This document shows, in pieces, positions 1-18,000 of a stretch of 64,000 nt of DNA. The notes beneath the pieces are model-generated. The model did not search any database. It saw nothing but the letters and a program-made list of their open reading frames with translations, and had not been told where the DNA came from. The stretch comes from Pseudorasbora parva. Lineage: Eukaryota > Chordata > Actinopteri > Cypriniformes > Gobionidae. The stretch lies in NCBI RefSeq assembly GCF_024679245.1, contig NC_090177.1, positions 19,865,950 to 19,929,949 of the forward strand, given 5' to 3'. Made by a program: the position numbers and the translations under genes. How positions within the stretch are numbered: the stretch's first letter is position 1; each line of letters begins with the position of its first letter.

Positions 1-469
1 ATGTTTTTGACAAATATTTCAATTTGTTTGTGGTCTATATAGCCTGCAATTAGCCTACACGCCCGAAGGCACGGCTTGAAGACCCAGTCAGTGATGTCAC
101 GATATGCCAATTTGTTTGAATTCATACCTACGTAATCACCATCACCAAAAATTTACTTTTTTTTTTGTATTAAAATTTAAAAAAAAAATATAGACCTACC
201 TACCGACCCTTTTTAAAAAAATTTTTACTGTTACTGCAAACCAAAATATTTTTAAGGATGGCCTTATTTTCATACCCTCACTGAGGTCTGAGCCCCCCTA
301 AAATGAAAATCCTAGAATCGCCCCTGTGATCATAGACTGCAGAGGGGTTATTAGAAAAGTCTATAAGAGGAACATTGTGATATTTGTAATGGTCAACATG
401 TACTAATTTTACTATGTGAATTAGATTTAAGACTTAAGAATTTCGTTCATCTTTGGAAATTAAGATCTT
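1..469. other. A+T-rich flank, no gene seen
   Basis: No coding or RNA feature is visible. The stretch is rich in A/T runs and lacks a coding-like open frame. It probably belongs to the intron or upstream region of arf3, whose first non-coding exon would lie outside the window. Confidence 0.4.
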
Positions 470-838
470 TTTGATGAAATTGGAGAGCAACGTCATTGCA
501 ACTTTCAAGGTCCAGAAAGGTATTAAAGACATTGTTAAAATAGTCCATGACTACAGTGGTTCAACCTTAATGTTATGAAGTGACAAGAACACTTTTTGTG
601 CACAAAACACTAACAAAAATAACGATTTTATTCAACAATTTATTTTACTTTGTGTCAGTCTCCTACGCTGTTGACGTAGTAAATACCATGTAGCGCTTCC
701 GAGTTCTACATCAGAACACGGGCTTACCATTGGCCTGATGCTGACGCAGAAGTTAGCCAATGGTGAGCCTCCGTTCTGTCGTAGAACTCAGAAGAGCTGC
801 CTTGTATTTACTATGTCAACAGCAAAGGAGACTGAGAC
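470..838. repeat. Truncated MITE ending in a large hairpin
   Basis: The segment resembles the internal part of the GGGTTAGTTCACCC MITE family found again at 4376-4949 (shared phrases such as the GTGCACAAAA block). Its right end is a strong inverted repeat. A left arm at about 655-735 (starting TCAGTCTCCTACGCTGTTGA) pairs with a right arm at about 755-835 (ending AGCAAAGGAGACTGA), with a short spacer. The hairpin ends about 25 bp before the likely 3' splice site at 858-859 of the arf3 start exon. Confidence 0.65.
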
Positions 839-864
839 TGTCTTTTTATATTGGTCAAGGCTAA

Positions 865-5851
<4,987 letters not shown>

Positions 5852-6946
5852 GGCAGGCTTGATTCAAGTGGAACCGGTGGGAGAGAAGTCACCTGAGTGG
5901 CAGCTCGTCAGGGAGCACCAGTGGTTTCCAAGTTTCTTTCATTCTGTTTACAAGCTGAGAACAACGGGAGTCGGGTCATCTGAGACAGTGTAAACCCTTG
6001 CTACGCCCCACCTAACGGAATCGTGAGATGATTGGGGCAGCATTAGCACCCATGATTCATAATCGTATTTACTAGTGAAGATGTTTTACTATTCCTATGT
6101 GATTTAAACATCTCAGTGTCTCAGTGTACACTGTAAATATCTAAAAGACAGGGAGTGAATGAAAAGCTTTTACTTATATTACTACTATGGAATATGGAGG
6201 TAACGCTTAAATGCAGGTCATTTAAACTATATTAACTGCACTGATAGATGAGAAACCTGTTGATTCAGTTTCCCGAAATATTTAAATAAAATCAAGTTAA
6301 ATAATATTCTGAAAACAATGGAGTAACATGTGGTTTTTGCTATAGTGTTGTTGTTTTGCTACTAAAAATTAAATAGAAATGCATTGTGATGTATTATTAT
6401 CTAGCATATCAGCCAGACTTTATGACTGTCAGTGTTACAGTGGTGATGATGCTCATATTGCATGTATCCACACAATAACCAGTGTCTCTGCACAGGTTGC
6501 TGAGCAAGCTTTGGTTAGTACTTTTTGTAAATAGATAAAGGAGCCGATTGTGGATCTCTTGTCTTGGCATGTGTACTTTGCAATGATTAAATAGCGCAGT
6601 GTTCCGTGTAAAAGAGCTTTTTCTTTTGTGTAGTTGTGTAGCAAAATTCCACCGACTAAATCCACTGCTCTTGCATGCTATTCGTCTGTGTTGTGTTGTG
6701 TTGTGTTATTTGTCTTGCTTTTATGGTAGTGACTTTTTGCTAGTGTTGCATAGGCAAGTCTGAGGATAAGAACAAGGGTAGATCTCTAGCCATTTAACTG
6801 GTGTAGCTGATTAAAAAGCATTTGGTTTGCATAAATGCTGAACAAGAGCATCAAAGTGACTTTACAGTAGACACGGGTACTAATAGATTCAAATTGGTTG
6901 TGTGTACGCTCATGAATGACTAAGTGTGTTTATATATTGCATGCTT

Positions 6947-6952
6947 AATAAA
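6947..6952 (+). terminator. Poly(A) signal for arf3
   Basis: A canonical AATAAA follows about 1.1 kb of non-coding sequence after the arf3 stop codon, just before the Tc1-like element at 7136. This fits a 3' UTR of roughly 1.1 kb. No other hexamer between 5851 and here looks better placed, but cleavage is not directly visible. Confidence 0.55.
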
Positions 6953-7135
6953 GTATGCACTTAGATAATTTGATGTGAATATCTATTATTTCTTGTCAAA
7001 TGTGTCCAGTGTCCATATTTTATTTGTTCTTTGTATTGAAATACAATGATAAAATGGTTAATTTTATAGTTTTTCCAAATTTGCATCTGCACACAAAATA
7101 ATTTTCAGTTATCCATACTTAGATTTATCCATATA

Positions 7136-8711
7136 CAGGTCCTTCTAAAAAAAAATAGCATATTGTGATAAAAGTTCATTCTTTTCCATAATGTAATGAT
7201 AAAAATTAAACTTTCATATATTTTAGATTCATTGCACACCAACTGAAATATTTCAGGTCTTTTATTGTTTTAATATTGATGATTTTGGCATACAGCTCAT
7301 GAAAACCCAAAATCTAAAAAAGTTAGCATATTTCATCCGACCAATAAAAGAAAAGTGTTTTAATATAAAAAAAGTAAACCTTTAAATAATTATGTTCAGT
7401 TATGCACTCAATACTTGTTCGGGAATCCTTTTGCAGAAATGACTGCTTCAATGCGGCGTGGCATGGAGGCGATCAGCCTGTGGCACTGCTGAGGTGTTAT
7501 GGAGGCCCAGGATGCTTCGATAGCGGCCTTAAGCTCATCCAGAGTGTTGGGTCTCGCGTCTCTCAACTTTCTCTTCACAATATCCCACAGATTCTCTATG
7601 GGGTTCAGGTCAGGAGAGTTGGCAGGCCAATTGAGCTCAGTAATACCATGGTCAGTAAACCATTTACCAGTGATTTTGGCACTGTGAGCAGGTGCCAGGT
7701 TGTGCTGAAAAACGAAATCTTCATCTCCATAAAGCTTTTCAGCAGATGGAAGCATGAAGTGCTCCAAAATCTCCTGATAGCTAGCTGCATTGACCCTGCC
7801 CTTGATAAAACACAGTGGACCAACACCAGCAGCTGACATGGCACCCCAGACCATCACTGACTGTGGGTACTTGACACTGGACTTCAGGCATTTTGGCATT
7901 TCCTTCTCCCCAGTCTTCCTCCAGACTCTGGCACCTTGATTTCCGAATGACATGCAAAATTTGAGCAACAGTCCAGTGCTGCTTCTGTGTAGCCCAGGTC
8001 AGGCGCGTCTGCCGCTGTTTCTGGTTCAAAAGTGGCTTGACCTGGGGAATGCGGTGCCTGTAGCCCATTTCCTGCACACGCCTGTTCACGGTGGCTCTGG
8101 ATGTTTCTACTCCAGACTCAGTCCAGGTCCTCCCCCCTCAGGTCCCCCAAGGTCTGGAATCGGTCCTTCTTGACAATGTTCCTCAGGGTCCGGTCACCTC
8201 TTCTCGTTGTGTAGCGTTTTTTGCCACACTTTTTCCTTCCCACAGACTTCCCACTGAGGTGCCTTGATACAGCACTCTGGGAACAGCCTATTCGTTCAAA
8301 AATTTCTTTCTGTGTCTTACCCTCGCTTGAGGGTGTCAATGATGGCCTTCTGGACAGCAGTCAGGTCGGCAGTCTTACCCATGATTGCGGTTTTGAGTAA
8401 TGAACCAGGCTGGGAGTTTTTAAAAGCCTCAGGAATCTTTTGTAGGTGTTTAGAAGTAATTAGTTGATTCAGATGATTAGGATAACAGCTCGTTTAGAGA
8501 ACCTTTTCATGATATGCTCATTTTTTTGAGATAGGAATTTTGTGTTTTCATGAGCTGTATGCCAAATCATCAGTATTAAAACAATAAAAGACCTGAAATA
8601 TTTCAGTTGGTGTGCACTGAATCTAAAATATATGAAAGTTTAATTCTTATCATTACATTATGGAAAATAATTAACTTTATCACAATATGCTAATTTTTTG
8701 AGAAGGACCTG
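7136..8711 (-). mobile_element. Tc1/mariner-like transposon copy A, IR/DR type
   Basis: A 1,576-bp element between TA dinucleotides, starting CAGGTCCTTCT and ending AGAAGGACCTG. Terminal inverted repeats are about 200 bp and share CAACTGAAATATTTCAGG and GAGCTGTATGCC on both sides. An inner repeat follows (TTTTTTGAGATAGGAA near 8524), giving the IR/DR layout of fish Tc1 elements. It carries a decayed transposase on the minus strand. A close relative (copy C) lies in pfkm at 47809-49251. Confidence 0.9.
7408..8382 (-). pseudogene. Tc1-like transposase, frameshifted
   Basis: The minus-strand reading starts at 8382 (MGKTADLTAVQKAII). It shows a helix-turn-helix (ISERIGCSQSAVSRHLSGKS type) and a KSVGRKK basic stretch, and ends with the catalytic-domain block NSPDLNPIENLWDIVKRKL. 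Against copy C it has at least three lesions: a small deletion near 8330, a frameshift near 8130, and a deletion of about 30 bp near 7955 in the DDE domain. The open segments are therefore in three frames and no functional protein is expected. Confidence 0.88.
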
Positions 8712-8904
8712 TATGCATATATTTAGCTACAACCAGTTGTTATTGTTCACTAAAACTATTAAAAATAATTTTCATTCATTTCAATAAAGCTAAAATAAAA
8801 TAGAAAGTTGAAGCACTAACATAACAATGTCAAATATAATACTTTTGACAACTATATCAAAAAGCAGGGATAATATCAGAACATGAACTATGAATAATGT
8901 TTGG

Positions 8905-9543
8905 TGAAGTGAATAACTCTTTGGTGAAGTAATTATCTCTTCATCACGGCACCTGTTATTGGGTGGGATATGTTAGGCAACAAGTGAATATTTTGTCCTC
9001 AAAGTTGGTGTGTTAGAAGCAGGAAAATGGTTTTGACATGCATGGGCCAAATTGTGATGGCTAGACGACTGGGTCAGAGCATCTCCAAAACTGCAGCTCT
9101 TTTGGGTTTTCCTGGTCTGCAGGGGTCAGTATCTATCAAAAGTGCTCCAAGGAAGGAACAGTAGTGAATCGGCGGCAGAGCCATGGGCGGCCAAGGCTCA
9201 TTGATGCACGTGTGGATTAAAGGCTCTCCCATGTAGTCCAATCAGAAGTGAATACTGGTTCTGATAGGAAGGTGTCAGAATACACAGTGCATCACAGTTT
9301 GCTTCGTGTGTGGCAGCATAGCTGCAAACCAGTCATGCTGACCCCACCAAAAGCACCCACAGTTGGCACGTGAGCATCAGAACTTGACCACAGAGCAATG
9401 TAAGAAGGTGGCCTGGTCTGATGAATTACATTTTCTTTTATATCACCTGGATGGCTGGGTGTTTGTCGCTTACCTGAGGAACACATGGCACCAGGATGCA
9501 CCATGGGAGGAAGGCAAGCCAGCGGAAGAACTGTGATGCTTTG
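8905..9543 (+). mobile_element. Tc1-like relic B, 5' half (interrupted)
   Basis: Contains ARRLGQSISKTAALLGF near 9060 and a GRPRLIDAR-like block near 9190, the N-terminal DNA-binding part of a different Tc1-like transposase lineage. It continues to NTWHQDAPWEEGKPAEEL near 9480. At 9543 the reading is cut by the 10.2-kb CACTG element and resumes at 19747. Many frameshifts show this was dead or dying. The 5' boundary is approximate. Confidence 0.8.
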
Positions 9544-9544
9544 C

Positions 9545-10078
9545 ACTGTAAAAAAAACACGTAATTTTACGGTAATAGTCTGTATTTTTTTACAGAATTT
9601 TCCTGTTTTTTCATTATACAGTGAAATGCCTGTTGTTTTACAGATATTTGCTGTAATTTATATTCTGACTATTAAATTTACGGGAATTCCTTGTATTTTG
9701 GTATTACATCAAATTTCCGTTTTTTAAGAGGAAATTTCTGTATTTTTACATAAGTTTGATTAATATTTTACAGATTTTTTTCTGTAAAAATAGAAAAAAG
9801 GAAATTAATGTATACTGTAAAAAAACGTAATTTTACAGTAATAGTCTGGTTTTTTTACAGAATTTTCCTGTTTTTTCATACAGTGAAATGCCTGTTGTTT
9901 TACAGATATTTGCTGTAATTTATATTTTGACTATTAAATTTACGGAAATTGCTTGTATTTTGGTATTACATCAAATTTCCGTTTTTTAAGAGGAAATTTC
10001 TGTATTTTTACATAAGTTTGATTTATATTTTACAGATTTTTTTCTGTAAAAATAGAAAAAAGGAAATTAATGTATAGA
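9545..10078. repeat. Two tandem copies of a ~267-bp 5' subterminal unit
   Basis: Copy 1 (9545-9813) and copy 2 (9814-10078) match almost base for base. Each starts ACTGTAAAAAAA and includes AATGCCTGTTGTTTTACAG, ATTTTGGTATTACATC and TTTTTTTCTGTAAAAATAG. The ACTGTAAAA terminus is thus present twice at this end, so either copy could act as the element's end. Confidence 0.85.
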
Positions 10079-10079
10079 A

Positions 10080-10125
10080 ATATATATATATATATATATA
10101 TAATTATATATATATAATTATATAT
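10080..10125. repeat. AT microsatellite
   Basis: A TATATA run with two AATTA interruptions, directly after the subterminal duplication. Confidence 0.9.
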
Positions 10126-10439
10126 TTAGTTTTTCACATAAACACTGGAATTGGCCTACATATGCAAATGTATCAACACTTCAGAAATAATATTTTTATA
10201 TTATATAGTTTAATATTTGTATAATATTTTATAATTAATAAAACACATTTTAATACATTCAAAAATAATGTATATTTACATAACATTAATTAATAGATGA
10301 GTATATATGTAGCCTACCTTTTATAGAAATGAAAAAAAAGGTTTATGGAATTTGTCTTTTAGTTTAATTATTTGCTTTTTAAATAATTATAAGATTATTT
10401 AATAATATAATAATGTGTGTATGCACGTCATTTCGTGTT

Positions 10440-10823
10440 TGCGTAAAAGAGCTGGTAAATCGGGTAAATCAGTCTTTGAAGTTAACAGACTTCCATCACT
10501 ACTGCAACTGATCACATCTTGTTCCGCTTGTCAAAAGTAAGCCTATGTCTGCTGCGTTTGGTGTTTTATTACGCATTTATTTTCATAATATCGTAAAATA
10601 AAATAATATAATAACACTTTCTTACTTTAAGTACGATGATATTTAAATGACAGTCATAAAGATTTTAAATATTCGAACCGAAGGAATTCCCGCCTTGGCG
10701 CAAGGATACATTCCCTTCTAAGCACACAGTGGGGCAACTGCGCGTGCGACAGGAAGGATTCACTTGACCTTCAGCTTTGCCGTGGCCCGTCAATCTTGGA
10801 TGATGTGAGGCGCAAATAAACAG
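10440..10823 (+). other. Exon-like island 1 (possible 5' non-coding exon)
   Basis: A relatively G+C- and CpG-rich stretch inside an otherwise A+T-rich element, around GGGGCAACTGCGCGTGCGAC near 10731. It ends in a good splice donor (AACAG|GTAAAG near 10823) and has another donor-like AAAAG|TAAGC near 10536. There is no long open frame. It could be the promoter and first exon of a captured gene fragment; this is inferred from composition and splice-like sequence only. Confidence 0.3.
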
Positions 10824-11085
10824 GTAAAGTGCATGTATTTTAATTTTTAAAAAAAATGTATTACCGCTTTGAATCGTGTTGACTGTGTTTATATTAAACT
10901 TGGGCTCAGCCCGTTAACGTAATGATTTAAATTCTTTATAATGTTTAAACTTTATAATGTTAAGGCTTCAGGTGATGGTACCGTGTAACGTTATTTTTGT
11001 ATCTTAACTTACTTTATAGTTTTAGTTTTAGCTTTCTGTTGCATTTTGTTACCAAATGCTATTTTTCCGTCGTCTAAAAGCTCAA

Positions 11086-11331
11086 AAATGCCGTCGACGA
11101 AATAGGGCGATTTTTTATTTTTTTTCCGTCGACGGCTGTTTGGCAATAAGTTTACCTCAGGTGAAAAACGGCATTTTTTAAGCTTAGACGACGCATACAT
11201 CCGACTATATAACTTACAAGTAGTCAGTTGTAGACGTCGTCTAAGCTCAAAAATGCAGTTTTTCACCTAAGGGAAAAATTATTTGACAAAAAGCCGTCAA
11301 CGGAAAAAATCTCGCTGTTTCGTCGACATGT
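11086..11331. repeat. Foldback (long inverted repeat)
   Basis: The left arm (about 11086-11195, with CCGTCGACGGCTGTTTG and AAGCTTAGACGACG) pairs with the right arm (about 11229-11331, with CGTCGTCTAAGCTC and AAAAGCCGTCAACGG). The spacer is about 33 bp. The arms include CpG-rich GTCGAC patches and match over roughly 100 bp with some mismatches. It would form a long hairpin; it is probably a foldback MITE inserted in the larger element. Confidence 0.8.
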
Positions 11332-11381
11332 CCCATACACTTAACGTTAACGTTACACGCTTGTTTTTGTCTCTCCCTGCA

Positions 11382-11420
11382 GATAAGTTGAGAGCTGCCA
11401 GAGTCAAGATCAGGAAGAAA
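11382..11420 (+). other. Exon-like island 2 (possible small exon)
   Basis: A pyrimidine-rich acceptor (TTTGTCTCTCCCTGCAG ending 11381) is followed by 39 bp and a donor (GAAAG|GTGATC). It has the form of a short internal exon but no protein evidence. Confidence 0.25.
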
Positions 11421-11854
11421 GGTGATCGTTGTTGCACCATGTAAATATGTTTGCAGATTACACTTGTAATAGTTGTAGTGTTTCAGTGAAAACTCTAAAA
11501 GGTTATGTAACGTTAACATCAAGCACTACACAGAAATGAGCCACATTACCTAACTTATATGCATGTTGCATGTCATGCTTCAGAAATTACAGCGCGTAGG
11601 CAGTCATCTTCATCAATAAGTCTCTGAAAAAATACTATGGCTTCATGGATCTGCTTGGTTACAAATATTCTTAAAATATCTTCCTTTGTGTTCAGGAATA
11701 ATTAATGACTGAATATTTGTATTAACTAACCCTTAATAAGAAAATAAGCAATCAATTAAGCAATCAATTCTTTGTTTATATGATTTTACCGGATGTGTAT
11801 TACTCTTGCAAAATATATTACTCAACATGAGTCTTGTATTATGTGCTTTATTAA

Positions 11855-11931
11855 GGTCAAAGTGATGTCTGATAGCCCTTCAAGCAATTCAAATGCAGCC
11901 TGTGGCATTCTTGATAGAATGTCCCTTTCTG
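11855..11931 (+). other. Exon-like island 3 with an ATG
   Basis: An AAG acceptor near 11854 and a good donor (TTTCTG|GTGAGT at 11932) bound an open segment. It begins at ATG 11865 and reads MSDSPSSNSNAACGILDRM onward, 22 codons to the donor, ending in phase 1. The 6.4-kb minisatellite then follows as if inside an intron. Not recognised. Its phase does not match the open frame of island 4. Confidence 0.3.
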
Positions 11932-12044
11932 GTGAGTACATGGTGTACTAGTAATTTTTGGGAAATTATGATGTCATAATACATTTATTGTATTAATTTA
12001 TACAATTTACATTCATTGCATTTATATGTAAAGAATTTGTAGGG

Positions 12045-15000
12045 TCCGCATCCTCACTTACACTCACACGCGCATCCTCACAAACACGCGCATCCTGACA
12101 AACACTCATACGCGTATCCTCACAAACACTCACACGCGTATCCTCACAAACACTCACACGCGCATCCTCACAAACACGCGCATCCTGACAAACACTCACA
12201 CGCGTATCCTCACATACACTCACACGCGCATCCTCACATACACTCACACGCCCATCCTCACATACACTCACACGCGCATCCTCACATACACTCTCACGCG
12301 CATCCTGACAAACACTCACACGCGTATCCTCACATACACTCACACGCGCATCCTCACATACACTCACACGCGCATCCTCACATACACTCACACGCGCATC
12401 CTCACATACACTCACACGCGCATCCTCACAAACACTCACATGCGCATCCTCACATACACTCACATGCGCATCCTCACAAACACTCACACGCGCATCCTCA
12501 CAAACACTCACATGCGCATCCTCACAAACACTCACACGCGCATCCTCACATACACTCACACGCGCATCCTCACAAACACTCACATGCGCATCCTCACAAA
12601 CACTCACACGCGCATCCTCACAAACACTCTCACGCGCATCCTGACAAACACTCACACGCGTATCCTCACATACACTCACACGCGCATCCTCACATACACT
12701 CACACGCGCATCCTCACATACACTCACACGCGCATCCTCACATACACTCACACGCGCATCCTCACAAACACTCACATGCGCATCCTCACATACACTCACA
12801 TGCGCATCCTCACAAACACTCACACGCGCATCCTCACAAACACTCACATGCGCATCCTCACAAACACTCACACGCGCATCCTCACATACACTCACACGCG
12901 CATCCTCACAAACACTCACACGCGCATCCTCACAAACACTCACACGCGCATCCTCACAAACACTCACACGCGCATCCTCACAAACACTCACATGCGCATC
13001 CTCACAAACACTCACATGCGCATCCTCACATACACTCACACGCGCATCCTCACAAACACTCACACGCGCATCCTCACATACACTCACACGCGCATCCTCA
13101 CAAACACTCACACGCGCATCCTCAAATACACTCACACGCGCATCCTCACATACACTCACATGCGCATCCTCACAAACACTCACACGCGCATCCTCATATA
13201 CACTCACGCGCATCCTCACATACACTCACACGCGCATCCTCACAAACACTCACACGCGCATCCTCACATACACTCACACGTGTATCCTCACATACATTCA
13301 CACGCGTACCCTCATATACACTCACACGCGCATCCTCACATACACTCACACGCGCATCCTCACAAACACTCACACGCGCATCCTCACATACACTCACACG
13401 CGCATCCTCACATACACTCACACGCGCATCCTCACATGCACTCTCACGCGCATCCTCACATGCACTCACACGCGCATCCTCACATACACTCACACGCGCA
13501 TCCTCACTTAGACTCATACGCATCCTCACTTACACTCATACGCATCCTCACTTACTCATGCGCATCCTCACTTACACTCACGCGCATCCTCACATACACT
13601 CACACGCGCATCCTCACTTAGACTCATACGCATCCTCACTTACACTCATACGCATCCTCACTTACTCACGCGCATCCTCACTTACACTCACGCGCATCCT
13701 CACATACACTCACATGCGCATCCTCACTTACACTCATACGCATCCTCACATACACTCACACGCGCATCCTCACATACACTCACATGCGCATCCTCACTTA
13801 CACTCATACGCATCCTCACTTACACTCATACGCATCCTCACTTACTCACGCGCATCCTCACTTACACTCACGCGCATCCTCACTTACACTCACGCGCATC
13901 CTCACTTACACTCACGCGCATCCTCACATACACTCACACGCGCATCCTCACTTAGACTCACGCGCATCCTCACTTACACTCACGCGCATCCTCACATACA
14001 CTCACATGCGCATCCTCACTTAGACTCGCGCATCCTCACTTACACTCATACGCATCCTCACTTACTCACGCGCATCCTCACTTACACTCACGCGCATCCT
14101 CACATACACTCACGCGCATCCTCACTTAGACTCGCGCATCCTCACTTACACTCATGCGCATCCTCACATACACTCACCCGCATCCTCACATACACTCACA
14201 TGCGCATCCTCACATACACTCACACGCGCATCCTCACATACACTCACACGCGCATCCTCACTTAGACTCGCGCATCCTCACATACACTCATACGCGCATC
14301 CTCACATACACTCACATGCGCATCCTCACTTAGACTCGCGCATCCTCACTTACACTCATACGCATCCTCACTTACTCACGCGCATCCTCACATACACTCA
14401 CGCGCATCCTCACATACACTCACGCGCATCCTCACTTACACTCACGCGTATCCTCATTTACACTCACGCGCATCCTCACATACACTCACATGCGCATCCT
14501 CACTTAGACTTGCGCATCCTCACAAACACTCACACGCGCATCCTCACTTACACTCATACGCATCCTCACTTACACTCACGCGCATCCTCACTTACACTCA
14601 CGCGCATCCTCACTTACGCTCACGCGCATCCTCACTTAGACTCACGCGCATCCTCACTTAGACTCACGCGCATCCTCACTTAGACTCACGCGCATCCTCA
14701 CTTAGACTCGCGCATCCTCACTTACACTCATACGCATCCTCACTTACTCACGCGCATTCTCACTTACACTCACGCGCATCCTCACTTACACTCACGCGCA
14801 TCCTCACTTAGACTCACGCGCATCCTCACTTATACTCACGCGCATCCTCACTTAGACTCACGCGCATCCTCACTTACACTCACGCGCATCCTCACATACA
14901 CTCACATGCGCATCCTCACTTACACTCACATGCGCATCCTCACTTACACTCACGCGCATCCTCACTTACACTCACGCGCATCCTCACTTACACTCACGCG

Positions 15001-18000
15001 CATCCTCACTTACACTCACGCGCATCCTCACTTACACTCACGCGCATCCTCACATACACTCACCCGCATCCTCACATACACTCACCCGCATCCTCACATA
15101 CACTCACACGCATCCTCACATACACTCACATGCGCATCCTCACTTAGATTCGCGCATCCTCACATACACTCACACGCATCCTCACATACACTCACATGCG
15201 CATCCTCACTTAGATTCGCGCATCCTCACATACACTCACCCGCATCCTCACATACACTCACCCGCATCCTCACATACACTCACACGCGCATCCTCACAAA
15301 CACTCACACGCGCATCCTCACATACACTCACACGTGTATCCTCACATACACTCACACGCGTACCCTCATATACACTCACACGCGCATCCTCACATACACT
15401 CACACGCGCATCCTCATATACACTCACACGCGCATCCTCACTTAGACTCGCACATCCTCACATACACTCACACGCGCATCCTCACTTAGACTCGCGCATC
15501 CTCACTTACACTCATACGCATCCTCACATACACTCACACGCGCATCCTCACATACACTCACACGCGCATCCTCACTTACTCACGCGCATCCTCACTTACA
15601 CTCACGCGGATCCTCACATACACTCACGCGCATCCTCACTTATACTCACGCGCATCCTCACATACACTCACGCGCATCCTCACTTACACTCACGCGCATC
15701 CTCACTTACACTCACATGCGCATCCTCACATACACTCACATGCGCATCCTCACTTACACTCACATGCGCATCCTCACATACACTCACGCGCATCCTCACA
15801 TACACTCACGCGCATCCTCACATACACTCACGCGCATCCTCACTTACACTCACGCGCATCCTCACATACACTCACGCGCATCCTCACTTACACTCACGCG
15901 CATCCTCACTTAGACTCGCGCATCCTCACATACACTCACGCGCATCCTCACATACACTCACGCGCATCCTCACATACACTCACGCGCATCCTCACTTACA
16001 CTCACGCGCATCCTCACTTACACTCACGCGCATCCTCACTTACACTCACGCGCATCCTCACTTACACTCACGCGCATCCTCACTTACACTCACGCGCATC
16101 CTCACTTACACTCACGCGCATCCTCACTTACACTCACGCGCATCCTCACTTACACTCACGCGCATCCTCACTTACACTCACGCGCATCCTCACTTACACT
16201 CACGCGCATCCTCACTTACACTCACGCGCATCCTCACTTACACTCACGCGCATCCTCACTTACACTCACGCGCATCCTCACTTACACTCACGCGCATCCT
16301 CACTTACACTCACGCGGATCCTCACTTACACTCACGCGCATCCTCACATACACTCACACGCGCATCCTCACTTACACTCACACGCGCATCCTCACTTACA
16401 CTCACGCGCATCCTCACTTACACTCACACGCGCATCCTCACTTACACTCACGCGCATCCTCACTTACACTCACACGCGCATCCTCACTTACACTCATGCG
16501 CATCCTCACATACACTCACACGCGCATCCTCACTTACACTCACACGCGCATCCTCACTTACACTCACACGCGCATCCTCACTTACACTCACACGCGCATC
16601 CTCACTTACACTCACGCGCATCCTCACTTACACTCACGCGCATCCTCACTTAGACTCGCGCATCCTCACTTAGACTCGCGCATCCTCACTTACACTCACG
16701 CGCATCCTCACATACACTAACATGCGCATCCTCACTTAGACTCGCGCATCCTCACATACACTCACACGCGCATCCTCACTCAGACTCGCGCATCCTCACT
16801 TACACTCATACGCATCCTCACTTACACTCATACGCATCCTCACTTACACTCACACGCGCATCCTCACTCAGACTCGCGCATCCTCACTTACACTCATACG
16901 CATCCTCACTTACACTCACATGCGCATCCTCACTTACACTCATACGCATCCTCACATACACTCACATGCGCATCCTCACTTAGACTCGCGCATCCTCACA
17001 TACACTCACACGCGCATCCTCACTCAGACTCGCGCATCCTCACTTACACTCATACGCATCCTCACTTACACTCATACGCATCCTCACTTACACTCACACG
17101 CGCATCCTCACTCAGACTCGCGCATCCTCACTTACACTCATACGCATCCTCACTTACACTCATACGCATCCTCACTTACACTCACGTGCATCCTCACATA
17201 CACTCACATGCGCATCCTCACTTACACTCACGTGCATCCTCACATACACTCACACGCGCATCCTCACTTAGACTCGCGCATCTTCACATACTCACATGCG
17301 CATCCTCACTTACACTCACGCGCATCCTCACATACACTCACCCGCATCCTCACATACACTCACATGCGCATCCTCACTTAGACTCGCGCATCCTCACATA
17401 CACTCATACGCGCATCCTCACATACACTCACATGCGCATCCTCACTTAGACTCACACGCATCCTCACTTACACTCATACGCATCCTCACTTACTCACGCG
17501 CATCCTCACATACACTCACATGCGCATCCTCACTTACTCACGCGCATCCTCACATACACTCACATGCGCATCCTCACTTAGACTCACGCACATCCTCACA
17601 TACACTCACACGCGCATCCTCACATACACTCACACGCGCATCCTCACATACACTCACACGCGCATCCTCACATACACTCACGCGCATCCTCACTTATACT
17701 CACGCGCATCCTCACATACACTCACATGCGCATCCTCACTTACTCACGCGCATCCTCACATACACTCACACGCGCATCCTCACATACACTCACACGCGCA
17801 TCCTCACATACACTCACGCGCATCCTCACTTATACTCACGCGCATCCTCACATACACTCACGCGCATCCTCACTTACACTCACGCGCATCCTCACTTACA
17901 CTCACATGCGCATCCTCACATACACTCACATGCGCATCCTCACTTACACTCACGCGCATCCTCACTTAGACTCGCGCATCCTCACATACACTCACGCGCA

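Noticed and set aside
7402..7836. A 144-codon + strand frame across Tc1 copy A
   Set aside because: It is antisense to the decayed transposase and has no features of its own.
11993..13225. A 410-codon minus-strand frame of VSVCEDAR repeats and the matching + strand THTRILT/HPHIHS frames up to 18489
   Set aside because: These are translations of the 24/22-bp minisatellite. A 24-bp stop-free unit opens long frames on both strands automatically, and there is no conserved start, splice structure or domain.
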